Shown here one piece after another: positions 12,710 to 25,545 of a DNA stretch of 64,000 nt. How positions within the stretch are numbered: position 1 is the stretch's first letter; each line of letters opens with the position of its first letter. The translations under genes and the position numbers were made by a program. The notes below the pieces were generated by a model, which was not told the origin of the DNA, did not search any database, and was given only the letters and a program-made list of their open reading frames with translations. Origin of the DNA: Syncephalis fuscata (lineage: Eukaryota; Zoopagomycota; Zoopagomycetes; Zoopagales; Piptocephalidaceae); contig JAHLTZ010000024.1 in assembly GCA_025786725.1 (NCBI GenBank), positions 1 through 64,000 on the forward strand, read 5' to 3'.

Positions 12710-15700
12710 ATGGAACCGTTTTTCCGTCGCAAGCGTAACAAAGGAGGGAGTCAAAGTAGTATAACACCTCCGGTTACTGCTATATCGATATCAGCACCTA
12801 CTGCTTCTCCAACCGGTAGTAATAATGGTGAGTCAGGTAGCCAGATATCAGCTCCTCCTATGTCACCACCGCATCGATCAGGGTCTTGGGCTGATGCACG
12901 TGCATCCTCGTTATCGGCATCGTCTACTGTATCGAGTCGCATGTCAAATCATTCTGATGGATCGGTTAATCTAGGCAGTGAGCGTCCTAGTGAACAAGCA
13001 GTTCTTGATGAAATGCTCGAACAGATTATGGTAATATAGATGCATGCTTTATATGCTGTTGTTGTTACTTACGCGACAATTACATGTATCTAGGAATCTA
13101 TGGGGCTTGGTGAAGCACAAAGAAAGCAAATGCGAGATATGCCATTTCAAAACAAGTTAAAGCTTGTCCAGTCCAGTCAATTTAAACAGATTAGCGCGGT
13201 AAGCAGAAATTTATTTGGTTTAGCTGCTTATTGATGTTTAATTATATCTGTGTATCTGCATGTTTATATAATCGTATATTTATTATTAATAGGATAAGGC
13301 CAACCGTAATGGTAGTAAAGATCGTTCAACGCCTGAATATTACGTAAAAAAGATGGCCGAAACTGAAGTGAGAAATATTCCATTAAAGACATGGACTGCA
13401 TTGCGTGTTTCATTGACCACTCAACCTATTGCGTAAGTAAATAGCATTAACTAATGAAATATAACTAATGTATTTAATGATATTATCATTACCATTCTAT
13501 TAGATGGGTGCGTCAATTTATCGATCTACGTGGTACTCAACTTGTATGGGATGCGTTAGGTGTCATTAATAGTCGACAGCATCGGTAAGTAGTATTGGTT
13601 AATTAATCAAATAGACTTGTAATCAAAAATGGTACTAAATCGCTATTTATTAGACGTGAAAGTGATATCAATATAGAAATTGAAATTGTTAAATGTCTTA
13701 AATCATTACTTAATAATAAGGTAAGTAACAATATATTGCTAATAATATGGAATTAATAATTAATGACTAATGATTAATGTATTTGTTTATTTAGTGGGGT
13801 ACACGAGATGCACTTAATAACGAAGAATCAATCTACAATCTCGCCTTGTCTTTGGACAGTCCAAGCATTATTACGCGTCGACTAGTCTCAGAAGTGTTGA
13901 CGTTTATTTGTTACTGTGACATTCCACATGGACATGCGCTAGTAGTGCGTGCTATGGACAAATTACAATCAACACGACAAAGTAAACATCGCTTTGGGTC
14001 TTGGATATCTGTACTTGAACAGACTATTGAAGGCCGTGGCCGTATGGGCAGTATGGTCGGAGCCAGTGATGAATATCGTCGATTAGGATCAGATCGAGAA
14101 TTACTTGAATATGTGGTATGTAATTAATTCATATTATACTATATAGTACTATATATATATGTTGCTATTAATTAACCGTATTAAATGCTTTAATATACTA
14201 TATAGTTATCTAATATTATTCTAGTCAATGCCATTGTCGGTGTTTGTGACGAAGTTGATCTACGCCAACATTACCGCAACCAATTGAACACCTGTGGACT
14301 GGCCCGATTACTGCGCACAATTAAGGAATTTGCCAATGACTTGATTCTATTGCAGTTGAACAAATATCAACGCGAAGCCGAAGATGATCAGTCAGAATTA
14401 ATGGACTTTAACCACGCATTTTCTCTACCTGATATGAATAGTCCGGCTGAAGTTATTGAAACATTACTTAAATCAGTTGAAGGTACAAAAGCCCACGACT
14501 ATTTACTTTCTGCGTTGCAGCATTTATTGCTGTTACGTGATGATGACGACACACGTGTACAGTATTTCCATCTGATTGATCGTCTAATTACACAAATTGT
14601 ACTCGATCGTCGGGGAGTGAATGAAGAGTTCTCTACACATATGGCACTTCAGTAAAGTCGGTTATTGCCGGTTTTAATAATGAAGAAAGTTACAGCGAAT
14701 GCAGCGTGACTTTGTAACTGTTAAAAAGAAACTTGATCAAATTCAACGAAGAAATGCCGAATTAGAACAACAAGTCAAATTAGGCGCAGGTAAGATGGTG
14801 GAGATAGGCGTGAATACAATCCAATGTACTTACGACCATGTAATTAGATGGCATGGTTAGTCAGTTGCAGGAGCGTAATAAATCGTTAGAGGATTTGTTA
14901 CGTATGTCACGTACAACTGTCAAATCATTACAGGATCAAGTAACACAATTACGTACACAGTATCATGCCAAATTGTGTGAACAGGATAAACAGCTACAAC
15001 AGCTATATGAAGCATTGAAGCAAGAAGCAGAAGAGAATACACACCTAGTCAATGCTCGTGAAAGTCTAATTGTAGAAAATCGTTTAATGAAGCAAATGTT
15101 ATGGCCTGATAACGATAAGGCAGTTCCTGGTAAAACCAGTGTTAAAGGCGCGCCAGACATTACACATAATGCTTTATTAAAAGAGATCGAGAAATTGAAA
15201 CAAGATCGTGGCATGATATGGAATGAGGTAAGTAGATGGCTACATTTATCATGAATTATATAGCTAATTAATCACTTGTATTATTAGAGTAATCGACCAC
15301 GAATTACTAGTTCAAGTGTAGATACAGTTGCGATGCGCAACAAAAAGGCATTTATTGAAAATCTTCGACCAACAAGTGTATCGACTACATTCGGTAAAGA
15401 GAATATGGCTGGACCACAATCAGCCTCATCGCCTGTAGCATCACCGATAACATCGCCAGTTGGTATTAGTGGTGGCGGTTCACGACTGTCATCAGGCAGT
15501 TTAGATCGCCGTTCACGTAGAAAATTCAGTCTGGCCGGTACACCTTCCTTGGCTGGATCAATTGATAAGTTGGAGTCACTACAGGCAGTCATCACCGAGT
15601 TTGATAATAACAATTTGGACTCATCTACATATGCACCGGATGGCATTACTTCGCCGAATCGACGTGATAGCAGTGGTAGTATGAAGCCATTACCAGTACC

Positions 15701-18549
15701 GCCATCGAAACGACAAACCATTTCGTTTACAGATATTAAACAAACGCAAATGTCATCTTCTAAGCCATTGCGTGAAGCATTGATGGAATCAATTCGTAAA
15801 CAACGCAAGGAAGAGGATGAATCTGACGCTGATGGTATTGAAGAGGAGAAGGATGAATCGGCTATGGTATCCAGTCCAACTGATATGGCACCAAGCGATA
15901 CTAGCTTACCAGCAGATAAGCCAAGTGCAGCAAGTACTACATTTGCTGCCATTCCTCCACCTCCGCCCCCACCTCCACCTCCACCACCACCAGCGCCACC
16001 GCTACCTGGAGCGACGTCATCAGTAGCTGGATCACTTCAATCGGCTATTAATAATTTGAAATCGACGTCAGATGCTACAGCTGCCATTCCACCGCCACCT
16101 CCACCACCACCTCCACCACCACCACTTCCAGGTGCATCTGGACCGCCCCCTCCACCGCCGCCGCCCCTCCACCTCCGCCACCTGGATCATTGGCTCCGCC
16201 ACCGCCACCACCGCCACCAGGTCCAGTGGCTAATAACAGCGCTGGTGCACCAGTTGCACCTATTATATCATCAGCTGGTAAGATCTATGATACAGTCTTT
16301 ATTAACACTATTAATACATCATTTACAATGATCATAGCATCGGTACCTGTCAAAGAGTCCAAGTATATGGCGCGAGTCAAGCTTAAGCCGCTTCAATGGG
16401 ATAAATTGGCAGGCCATGCCTTTAAGGAGACCATTTGGGCTCGTGAAATAGAGCGACGCGAATTAGACGAGGCATTATTTGGCAAGGTATTTGGCGAAGA
16501 AGGCTTATTTGACCAGATAGAAGATATGTTTGGTGCAAGGATATTTGAACCTAAACCAAAACGTAAGTAATTAGACATTTAAGTTGATTATACGTGTATT
16601 AATACTTGTAATATTACTATAGAAAAACCAAAGACAGAAGAAGTCAAGCTAATATCTATATTAGACTCTAAACGCAGTCAGAATATCAGTAAGCTATTGT
16701 TATAATAGTTATAATTTATATCGTTAATCATTGGTATTAGATATTGTATTGAGTCGACTTAAACAATATTCAAACGATGAAATTAGAAAGGCCATTTTAT
16801 CAGTAGAACATGAAATGTTAACTGAGCCGCTTCTTCGTCAATTGGCTACATTTACCCCAACTGCTGAAGAGGTAATTAATATAAAATAGCCAATCTTACA
16901 TTATACTTATTACCCTTATTATTATAGCGTGTAGCACTTGCTAAATACACGGACGATCCAAGTGTGTTGGCACGGGCTGATACATTTATGATTGAGGTAA
17001 GTAATATATTAATGTTAGTAATACATTTAAATTAACCATCAATTTAGATTATGAAAATTGATCGATATGAACAACGATTACAAGCCATGAATTTCCGTAG
17101 AACATTTGAAGAGCGATTTATTGACATTGATAACGTAAGTACATAACATTATGATGATATTTAATAATATTAATAATATTATATACTATATATACTATAA
17201 TATAGGCGGTAGATTCAATTCAGCGTGCTTCAGCTGAATTAGAAAAGAGTCGAACATTCCCCAAAATACTTGAAGTCATTCTTATGATGGGTAATTACAT
17301 GAACGGTCAAGGATTCCGTGGAAATGCTCAAGCCATTAAAATCCACAGCATCAATCGAGTAAGTAAAAATGACTATTAATTACCAATAACACTAATGTCA
17401 TATCAATTATTAGTTGATCGACACAAAAGCAGAGGACGGTACCACAACACTACTTCACTTTTTGGCTACAACACTGGAAAAGAAGTTCCCCGATCTATTA
17501 TCATTTATTGATGAGCTTGCCTCTGTGGCCAGTGCACGTCAAGGTAAGTATAGCTGTAGAATGAACAAATTAAAACTGTTATATTTACGCATCATGGCTA
17601 TAGTAGCTTTACCGAGCTCAATCTTGAATACAACGAAATGAACGTTCGTATTACCGAACTCGTCCACCGAACTAGAGACACATTACGACAAAAATAAGAA
17701 CAGGTTGGCAGATGATGCCTTTGGTAGTATTATGAAGATATCCTTTTTAAATACTTGTATAGTATAATACTATTAAATAAGTAACCTTGACTATTATGTT
17801 TACGAGTTTAGCGAGATGGCCAAGGCACGGTTTGAAGCACTAGATCAACGCTACCAAGAGATGAAAGAGATCTACGAACGTGTTGTCGTACTTTATGGTG
17901 AAGATGCCAAGACTATGTCGCCGCATGAGTTCTTTACCATTTTCCATACATTCTTACTTTCATTTAAGGTACGAGTAGATTAAATAAGTGTATATATCTA
18001 TTAACATTGATAACAATAGCGTGTCCAACGTGACAACCAAGATAAATCGGAAAGAGATGAAAGAATGGAACGCCGCAAGAAGGCCGAGGAAGAACGAGCA
18101 CAAAAAATGGCTCAACGAGCCCAAGAAAAAGATGCAAAAGATGGTAAATACACGACTATAAAGTCTACACTATTAATATGAACACCAATACTAATTGCTG
18201 TTTACTAGATGCTGGAGACGACAAAGGTGTTATGGATTCATTGCTTGAATCATTGCGTAAAGGCACCGATTCTGAAGCATCTAAACGAAAGCGAACCCCT
18301 CGAGGCAATGCAGCCAATACTAAAGGCCAAGACATGCTACGAGTTGGTAATAATGATGCTGCATCTCGCCGTATCTCTGTATCAGTACGTACGCGCGAAC
18401 TACTTAAAGAAGTTAGTATGAGTGGATTTGATGATCCAGATGCGGCTGCTTCTGCCACTTCCATAAGAGGATCGGCCCGTCGACGCATGGAACGACGTAA
18501 AATATCTGGCAGTGGCAATGGCCTTCAAAATGATAATAATGACGATTAA
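12710..18549 (+). CDS. Diaphanous-related formin (GBD/FH3-coiled coil-FH1-FH2-DAD)
   Basis: Actin nucleator and elongator controlled by Rho GTPases, acting at sites of polar growth and cytokinesis. About 17 exons. Ser-rich N-terminus (12710-13030); Rho-binding/FH3 armadillo region (about 13095-14650: QRKQMRDMPFQNKLKL, LKTWTALRVSLTTQP, LVSEVLTFICYC); coiled coil (14690-15230); Ser-rich linker; FH1 polyproline (about 15951-16225); FH2 (about 16340-18000: KLKPLQWDKLAGHAFKETIW, ILMMGNYMNG); C-terminal DAD reading GVMDSLLESLRKG (about 18215), then a basic tail. The order is that of autoinhibited formins such as Bni1/SepA. The FH1 frame breaks at about 16163-16168, where one C seems missing. FH2 breaks at about 17689-17696 (A run), and a splice-phase conflict near 17605 may hide another. 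These breaks look like base-level errors because FH2 and DAD are well conserved on both sides. Confidence 0.9.
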
Positions 18550-18699
18550 GCCTGGTAGTACTGTACTTTGACTCCCACATCTGTCCCCAAAGCACAATTT
18601 GTTCCAATCAGAGTCATGCCATTGTGATGCACAACATAGTTATATTACTTTCTATTAAAATACTATTAATAAATTAATTTAAATAAATAATGTAACATA

Positions 18700-18990
18700 C
18701 CATTTAATTTTTGAAACATTGAGGTTAATCATTGTTGTTGTTGGCCATGTGTAGAAAGATTGATCGAATATTAATAGAAGTCATATGATTGCAATTCCAT
18801 ATCATTCATTAAACAGCCACTTCCTCTATAGCCAATCTGACTAAATAAATGGCATTGAACAATTAATATTATAAATGACAATAGATATATTAAAACAATA
18901 ATAAAGATAACTAACTAATTACATTATTGTACTGATAATCACACATGAATCAATTAATGTTAAATGCAATATTATACATGTTATAGTAAT
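18700..18990 (-). repeat. Dispersed repeat, copy 1 (inverted relative to 53133-53575)
   Basis: Lies just downstream of the formin stop codon. Its reverse complement matches 53133-53575 over shared blocks such as ACACATGGCCAACAACAA, ATATGGAATTGCAATCAT, ATTTAGTCAGATTGGCTATA and TAATGTAATTA. The copy at 53 kb carries an additional ~140 bp in the middle. No coding potential was seen. It could be an old MITE or a duplicated downstream region. Confidence 0.7.
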
Positions 18991-19230
18991 AAATAAGTGT
19001 TTAATTGTATTTAAAAGTGAAGGAATGAAATGGATAAATAGAAATGTGAAGTCAAAGTACAACAACTCCAATCTAATTAGTATTAATAATAATAGTTAAA
19101 GCCATTGATGTATCTTTCTCTTTACCTTTTGTTTTATTGTGAGTGTGTTTTGTTGTTACGGTGACGGACATACTACACGTTCCATGATTAACATATTTAA
19201 ATACTATTATTAAGTACTAGTATTATTACA

Positions 19231-20348
19231 ATGTTCCAGACACCAATGAGACGTCCGGGAAGCACTGCGGTCACTGCCCCTCGAATAGTTGAGGAGGCAC
19301 CGCTACGCACAATAGAAATCAACGGCTGGAAGATAACAACGTGTAAACAGCCTATACTTAATTCCGAAGAAATTCAACAGTACGACACCTATACTAACTA
19401 ACTAACTAACTAACTAACTGGAATGACTTTAGAGCCGAGACAGAGCTCGACATTCCTATGCCGGAAATGATATTTGGTCATAACTATTTGGCTATTGAAC
19501 ATGCTGAAAGTGGATTCCATTTTACCTTTCGTGCATTAGACGCCCTACGTCGCGTCAATAAAGGTAAAGATGCCGCAACAAGTGTTCAAGTAGCCTATGC
19601 CGATGACTGGAGCAAAGCACAGTAAGTGAATAAACTAGTAGACAATAGCAGTATTTATAAGGGTCAACCACAGTAGCGAAACAGACGAGGAAGTACAATT
19701 GATTAAGCCCTATGACTGGACCTACTCGACCGATTATGACGGTACACTTTTATCTGATTCACTTCAAGTATGGCTGTATTAGTAATGGTGTAATATATTA
19801 ATATTGTTGTATAGTTTGTACCAACTACAACACATTATATTGATTATGAGCGATTAAAACAACGTGAACATATTCATTTCTTTGATCAAGTTATTTTATT
19901 TGAGGATGAATTGGCTGACAATGGCACCGCCTTGCTTGACGTTAAAGTGGTAAGTAATAACTATGCCACTGGTTCAACGTATTAGTAGTATATATGTATT
20001 ATGACTAACGATCAACAATAGCGTGTTATGCCGTCTGGATTCTTTATTTTACAACGATTCTTTATGCGTGTTGATGGCGTTTTACTTCGTATGAATGAGA
20101 CACGTGTCTATCATTCATTTGAGATACAGTTATACTACGTGAATATACTGTACGCGAGGATCGGTATGCTACCGTTGTAACGGTAAGTATTTAATCAAAT
20201 GATTTCTATAACTTATCAATTTTATTAGAAAATACCCCAATGGAAAGATCCCAGTGCGTTAACCGATGCCGATTGGGTCTCAACCGTATTGCCATCACCT
20301 TTGAGCCAAAGAATTGAAGTGGCAACACTGTCATCATTATCATCGTAA
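19231..20348 (+). CDS. TIP41: TIP41-like regulator of type 2A phosphatases
   Basis: TIP41/TIPRL binds PP2A-type catalytic subunits and the TAP42 protein in TOR signalling. Ordered family motifs: [118 protein letters not shown] and, after a frame break, [14 protein letters not shown]. The start at 19231 is the first ATG and gives a plausible N-terminus. The intron at 19380-19432 carries the branch motif TACTAAC extended into a tandem TAAC array. A single G appears to be missing at about 20118-20123; restoring frame recovers the conserved REYTVRED segment, so this is probably a sequence error. It is followed by eRF1 on the same strand after about 360 bp. Confidence 0.9.
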
Positions 20349-20707
20349 TTTATATGCATATTTATGCATAATAGCACCTTCTTTTGTGTAGATATATGCA
20401 TACAGATCTATATATATTTACAAGTGTGTATGTATGTATGTGTGTGTGTGTGTGTCGATTTCATATAAATTATTATTGCCATGATGGTTATTGTCGGTTT
20501 TCTCTTTCTTTTTACGTCCGGCTATTGTTTTTTGGATATTATCACACACCGATCTTGCTGAACTACTACTGAGATCACCGTAGTAGTTGCAGTAGTTGTA
20601 ATAGTAGCCGTGAGTAGCTTTCTTTTTCGCTTTTAATCGTATTGCCGGCAAATCGACAACCAGTATCTATTCTACATTGCTTTTAGTAGTATTGGCACTT
20701 GATCATC
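20349..20707. other. Intergenic TIP41-eRF1
   Basis: About 360 bp containing a TGTATG/(TG)n microsatellite at about 20425-20454 and T-rich DNA, presumably the eRF1 promoter. ORFs here are repeats, not genes. Confidence 0.45.
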
Positions 20708-22366
20708 ATGAGTTCTCAGGCCGAAGCCAGCTCCACCGACAAGAATGTCGAGATGTGGAAGATTAAGCGGCTCATCAAGAGCTTGCAAGCTGCACGCGGG
20801 TAAGTTTTGCTGTTGTCGATGACAGTGACAGCTGTTATACTAGTATATGGCACTGGTACTTACTAGCGATCTATAGTGCGGGAACATCCATGATCTCGCT
20901 CATCATTCCACCTAAAGATCAGATTAACCGCATTACGCGTATGTTGGCCGATGAATACGGTACTGCATCTAATATCAAGAGTCGTGTCAATCGTCTATCG
21001 GTACTTTCGGCGATTACGTCTACACAACAACGATTAAAGCTATACACTAAAGGTAATTACAATATGTGTATTTTGTGATTTGTCTGTATATGCTAACACT
21101 ATTTATTACAAGTGCCACCTAATGGTCTTGTCGTCTATTGTGGTACTATTATTACCGAAGAAGGCAAAGAGAAGAAAGTTAACATTTCGTTTGAGCCATT
21201 CCGTCCCATCAATACGTCGTTGTATCTGTGTGATAACAAATTCCACACTGAAGCACTTCAAGAATTGCTTGAATCAGATTCACGCTTTGGCTTCATTGTC
21301 ATGGATGGTAACGGCACACTATTTGGCACATTAAGCGGTAATACGCGTGAAATATTGCACAAATTGAGTGTAGAATTGCCCAAGAAGCACGGTAAGTTAG
21401 CGAAATATACATTGATATCGTTAGTTAATATTTAATAGGTCGTGGTGGTCAGTCTGCGTTGCGTTTTGCGCGTTTGCGCGAAGAAAGTCGACACAATTAG
21501 TGCGTAAAGTGGCTGAAATTGCCGTTCAATGCTTTATCACTCAGGATAAGGTTAATGTCACTGGTCTCATTTTGGCTGGTTCGGCAGATTTCAAATCAGT
21601 ACTCAGCACGTCTGATGTGTTTGACGGCCGACTACAAGCCAAAGTACTGAAACTGGTCGATGTCTCGTATGGTGGCGAGAACGGATTCAACCAGGTAAGC
21701 ATTGTATAAATGTGCTATAATTGTTCTTGATTAATAAATTAAAATGTATATTAGGCCATTGAACTTAGTGGTGAAGTATTATCGAATGTTAAGTTTGTAC
21801 AAGAAAAGAAATTGATCCAACAGTACTTTGATGAAATCTCATTGGATACTGGCAAATACTGCTTCGGTATCGATGATACGCTTAAGGTCGGTGCGAATAA
21901 TGGTATATTGTAGAGCAGAAGGAGCTAATATATAATAATTAGGCGCTTGACTTGGGTGCAGTTCATACGTTGATTATTTTTGAAAATTTGGATATGACAC
22001 GTATTGTAGTGAAGAATCAGACCGGTGGTAAGTAACAAAACAAATTAGATAAACTGGATTAAAAGCAATATTAACACGTTAATTGTAATAGAGGAAACGA
22101 TTATGCATTTGACACCTGAACAAGAAAAAGATCGCAGTCTTTTTATGGATCCAAGCACGGGACAAGAAATGGAAGTGGTTGATAAAATGCAATTGCTTGA
22201 ATGGTTCACTGAGCATTACAAGGAGTTTGGTGCAGAACTTGAGTTTGTCACTAACCGATCGCAGGAAGGTGCGCAATTTGTAAAAGGATTTGGCGGTATT
22301 GGCGGTCTTCTACGCTACAAAGTGAATTTTGAGCAAATGGAATACGATTCAGATGATTTTTTCTAA
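20708..22366 (+). CDS. SUP45: Eukaryotic peptide chain release factor subunit 1 (eRF1)
   Basis: Recognises all three stop codons and triggers peptidyl-tRNA hydrolysis on the ribosome, working with eRF3. The N-domain has TASNIKS (residues about 60-66) and YLCDNKF (YxCxxxF). The middle domain has [15 protein letters not shown] with the catalytic GGQ. The C-domain has the Ser/Asp-rich acidic end YDSDDFF. Length of about 435 residues is normal. Short introns are at about 20800-20878, 21053-21112, 21392-21438, 21694-21754 and others. Between GGQ and [13 protein letters not shown] one base is missing at about 21495-21500: HN is followed by an in-frame TAG where the family has HNYVRKVAE. For an essential gene this is most simply an assembly or sequence error. 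Confidence 0.95.
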
Positions 22367-22577
22367 AAATATTAAATAAATGAACGAATGAACGAACGAA
22401 TAGTATGATGTTTTAATAATACAATTAAGTAATTGTAATAATAAGATTTTAAAAGTCCATTAATGTTATTAATGTATTAGTTTGAACTAGATAATAATAA
22501 AGTATTAATGATATTTGCAAAATAGTCGTATTATTACATAGAGTATTTAATAGTGCCAATAATAGCCAAATCTAACA

Positions 22578-24330
22578 TAAGTATTTGTAATATGATAACC
22601 ATATAATACAATTTAGGTAGCTGAATGACATGCAAAAGCTACTGAATATTGTATTGCATTGCTATAATAATAGTGCTATCTATTTAAAGTATGCTAAATA
22701 GTAAATTGTTTATAAAAAGTGGCCGTATTGCTAATACCTGTAATCAAGACAGATATGGTATGATGACAGGAATCAACATTGCGATATAAACAGCACACTA
22801 AGCAGTCAATATATATATACATAACATTCAAAATACACGAAAGTAGCGCCAGTGGCAATGTCCATTAGCGAATACAAGCATGGTAGCTGCTGTTCGCTAT
22901 AGCTGTAGAGTTGTCGGCAGCATTAGCTTATATATGTGGCAATCAATGCCGATACATGTCAGTAAGATGCAGATATTTAAGCAATATACAGCAATATACA
23001 GTTGTTGATGCGTATGTTAGTGCGCACTTGGCACCAACGACTAACACTATTACTATAGCTATGCAATAGCTAGCAGTATCGTTGCTGTTGATTGTAGTCA
23101 AGATACGTGCAGTGTTGTAATGTATGGTGGTGTGCTACCAATGCTAGTAATAAGTTGTTTATGACATTAGCAACACTAGTGGGCAGCATAAACAAGTGAT
23201 GGTTAACTAATTGGTACACTTTTGATTTGTGTGTTTTTGAGCATTTTTGGCAAATCCGGTAATGGTCCCCCGTTACAGCTTTTTCAATAAATCGGGTATT
23301 TTTCACCAGTGTCTAACTCCACCAATAATGCAGCTGGCAATGTGTAATAACATCCGCTATGACTGCATAGGCTTGGAGCATTGACACATAGACATTACGC
23401 AGATTTGAAGCATTTGGGAATGTGCTAGAAACTAGAATGTAATTTAAATGTTATTTGTTATAATATTCTATTTATATCGCTAGACATTCCCAAATGCTTC
23501 AAATCTGCGTAATGTCTATGTGTCAATGCTCCAAGCCTATGCAGTCATAGCGGATGTTATTACACATTGCCAGCTGCATTATTGGTGGAGTTAGACACTG
23601 GTGAAAAATACCCGATTTATTGAAAAAGCTGTAACGGGGGACCATTACCAGATTTGCCAAAAATGCTCAAAAACACACAAATCGAAAAGTGTACCAATTA
23701 GTTAGCCATCACTTGTTTATGTTGCCCAGCTAGTGTTGCTAATGTCATAAACAACTTATTACTAGCATTGGTAGCACACCACCATACATTACAACACTGC
23801 ACGTATCTTGACTACAATCAACAGCAACGATACTGCTAGCTATTGCATAGCTATAGTAATAGTGTCAGTCGTTGGTGCCAAGTGCGCACTAACATACGCA
23901 TCAACAACTGTATATTGCTGTATATTGCTTAAATATCTGCATCTTACTGACATGTATCGGCATTGATTGCCACATATATAAGCTAATGCTGCCGACAACT
24001 CTACAGCTATAGCGAACAGCAGCTACCATGCTTGTATTCGCTAATGGACATTGCCACTGGCGCTACTTTCGTGTATTGTTGAATGTGTATGTATATATAT
24101 ATATTGACTGCTTAGTGTGCTGTTTATATCGCAATGTTGATTCCTGTCATCATACCATATCTGTCTTGATTACAGGTATTAGCAATACGGCCACTTTTTT
24201 ATAAACAATTTACTATTTAGCATACTTTAAATAGATAGCACTATTACCATAGTAATGCAATACAATATTCAGTAGCTTTTGCATGTCATTCAGCTACCTA
24301 AATTGTAGCATATGGTTATCATATTACAAA
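22578..24330. mobile_element. Foldback element B: 1.75 kb palindrome
   Basis: The arms (22578-23204 and 23704-24330) are inverted copies around the shared core (23205-23703), with the axis near 23453. Arm blocks include GTAATATGATAACCATAT, CAGCATTAGCTTATATATGT and TGGCACCAACGACT. Near its outer end the left arm carries small differences from the right. Its arm sequence is unrelated to the A arms and recurs as the left arm of element C. No protein-coding gene is recognisable. It starts about 210 bp downstream of eRF1. Confidence 0.85.
23205..23703. repeat. Shared foldback core, copy in element B
   Basis: About 499 bp with ends AACTAATTGGTACACTTTT/complement, an inner GAAGCATTTGGGAATGT stem and a ~60 bp loop (23424-23483). 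The loop is less conserved than the stems and differs from that of A. It forms the outer breakpoint of the large palindrome. Confidence 0.8.
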
Positions 24331-24582
24331 CACTTACATTCTATATAGCTACACCCGCGCTAACCATGTCAATAGCAATATCAATGCTTTATTTGATTAT
24401 ATTATTTGTGTTAAGTCTATTGCACTAATATTAAGCAGTTTATTAAAAATGCTATTATTTAAGAGCCAAATGACTGAAATTAACAGCATTCATGTAAATA
24501 AACTACATATTTGTTCTATTGAAGATGGTCGGATGGTGCTAAATGTTAATGATCAAATCGTTTAATTATATTGCAATTTGGT

Positions 24583-25426
24583 GGTCAAATGACTACATTT
24601 AAACTAACATTTATTGTATTAAACATGAAACTGAGCAGTCAATGGCATTTGTGACTAAAATACGCATTATTGTATATTTATTATCCAGTATGTATATATC
24701 CTTTATTTACCTATATCATTCTATCACTAGAAATCTACCAATGCATAGCCAGCACTACCGTCATGCTGACAACTTTGCACATACAACAGTAGCAATACAC
24801 AATGACTGTGATGACTATAGGTTACCAAGATCATTACATACTCTTTTTTTTGCTAATCGCCACTGCAGATTGTACTAACAACAGTTTTTGCAATCTCGAC
24901 AGTAGCAGATCGTACAATCATTGCTGGGATTGCAGAGTTATTGCCAGACGAGTTATAATTGCGATCAATAGTATAAGCAAAACATACAACGATGTTTCAC
25001 AGTATATATGCAGCATAGCATAAAACAAGCCAGAAATGCACTTACCGTGTCAATAAAGCTGCCAATACCAATGATCGGAGTAATGAAGGTCAGATTATAA
25101 AAAAGTAATGCAAGTACATAGTGTAGAAGGTGTTTGTACTTGACTATTAGTCAATCAAATACTGGTACTATCTATATATCATATATGGAGTGTACAAGTA
25201 TATGCAATGGATGTATACTATCAAGTGTGAAGAAAAAGAAAGAAAATGTAGTGACGTAGATTGTGAGATGTGAATTCTGTCAGCCAATATTTATAAAGAC
25301 GTGAGCTTAATTTATTAATAAATGGAGTGTGAAATAATAAAAGTCAATCTACCCAACATGTTGGTACATCATAGAACAGATTAACAGTAAATGAATAAAC
25401 GCATTAAAAATAAAAGTCATTTGACC
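24583..25426 (+). mobile_element. GGTCAAATGACT terminal-inverted-repeat element, copy 1
   Basis: Bounded by GGTCAAATGACT at 24583-24594 and AGTCATTTGACC at 25415-25426 (844 bp). The inverted similarity continues outward: AATTATATTGCAATTT against AAATTACAATATAATT, and an outer CAAATGACT/ACAAATATGTAG block at 24463-24530 pairs with about 25490-25545. The element may therefore span about 24460-25545. It has a MITE-like size and no transposase. Confidence 0.65.
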
Positions 25427-25545
25427 TTTAAATTACAATATAATTCAATAGTTTGGCCATTATTAAAATTCACCACTTAGTTCCATATCCAATAGAACAA
25501 ATTTGTAGTTTAATTGCACAAATGTTATTAAACAATGTAAATGTA

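Noticed and set aside
15284-15952. 222-residue minus-strand ORF
   Set aside because: Antisense shadow of the formin linker and FH1 coding sequence, which is supported by domain order and splice sites.
21495-21500. Programmed frameshift or stop-codon readthrough in eRF1
   Set aside because: The in-frame TAG is attractive for a release-factor gene. However, similar one-base losses occur in formin, TIP41, PSD and a kinase, so a sequence error is the simpler reading.
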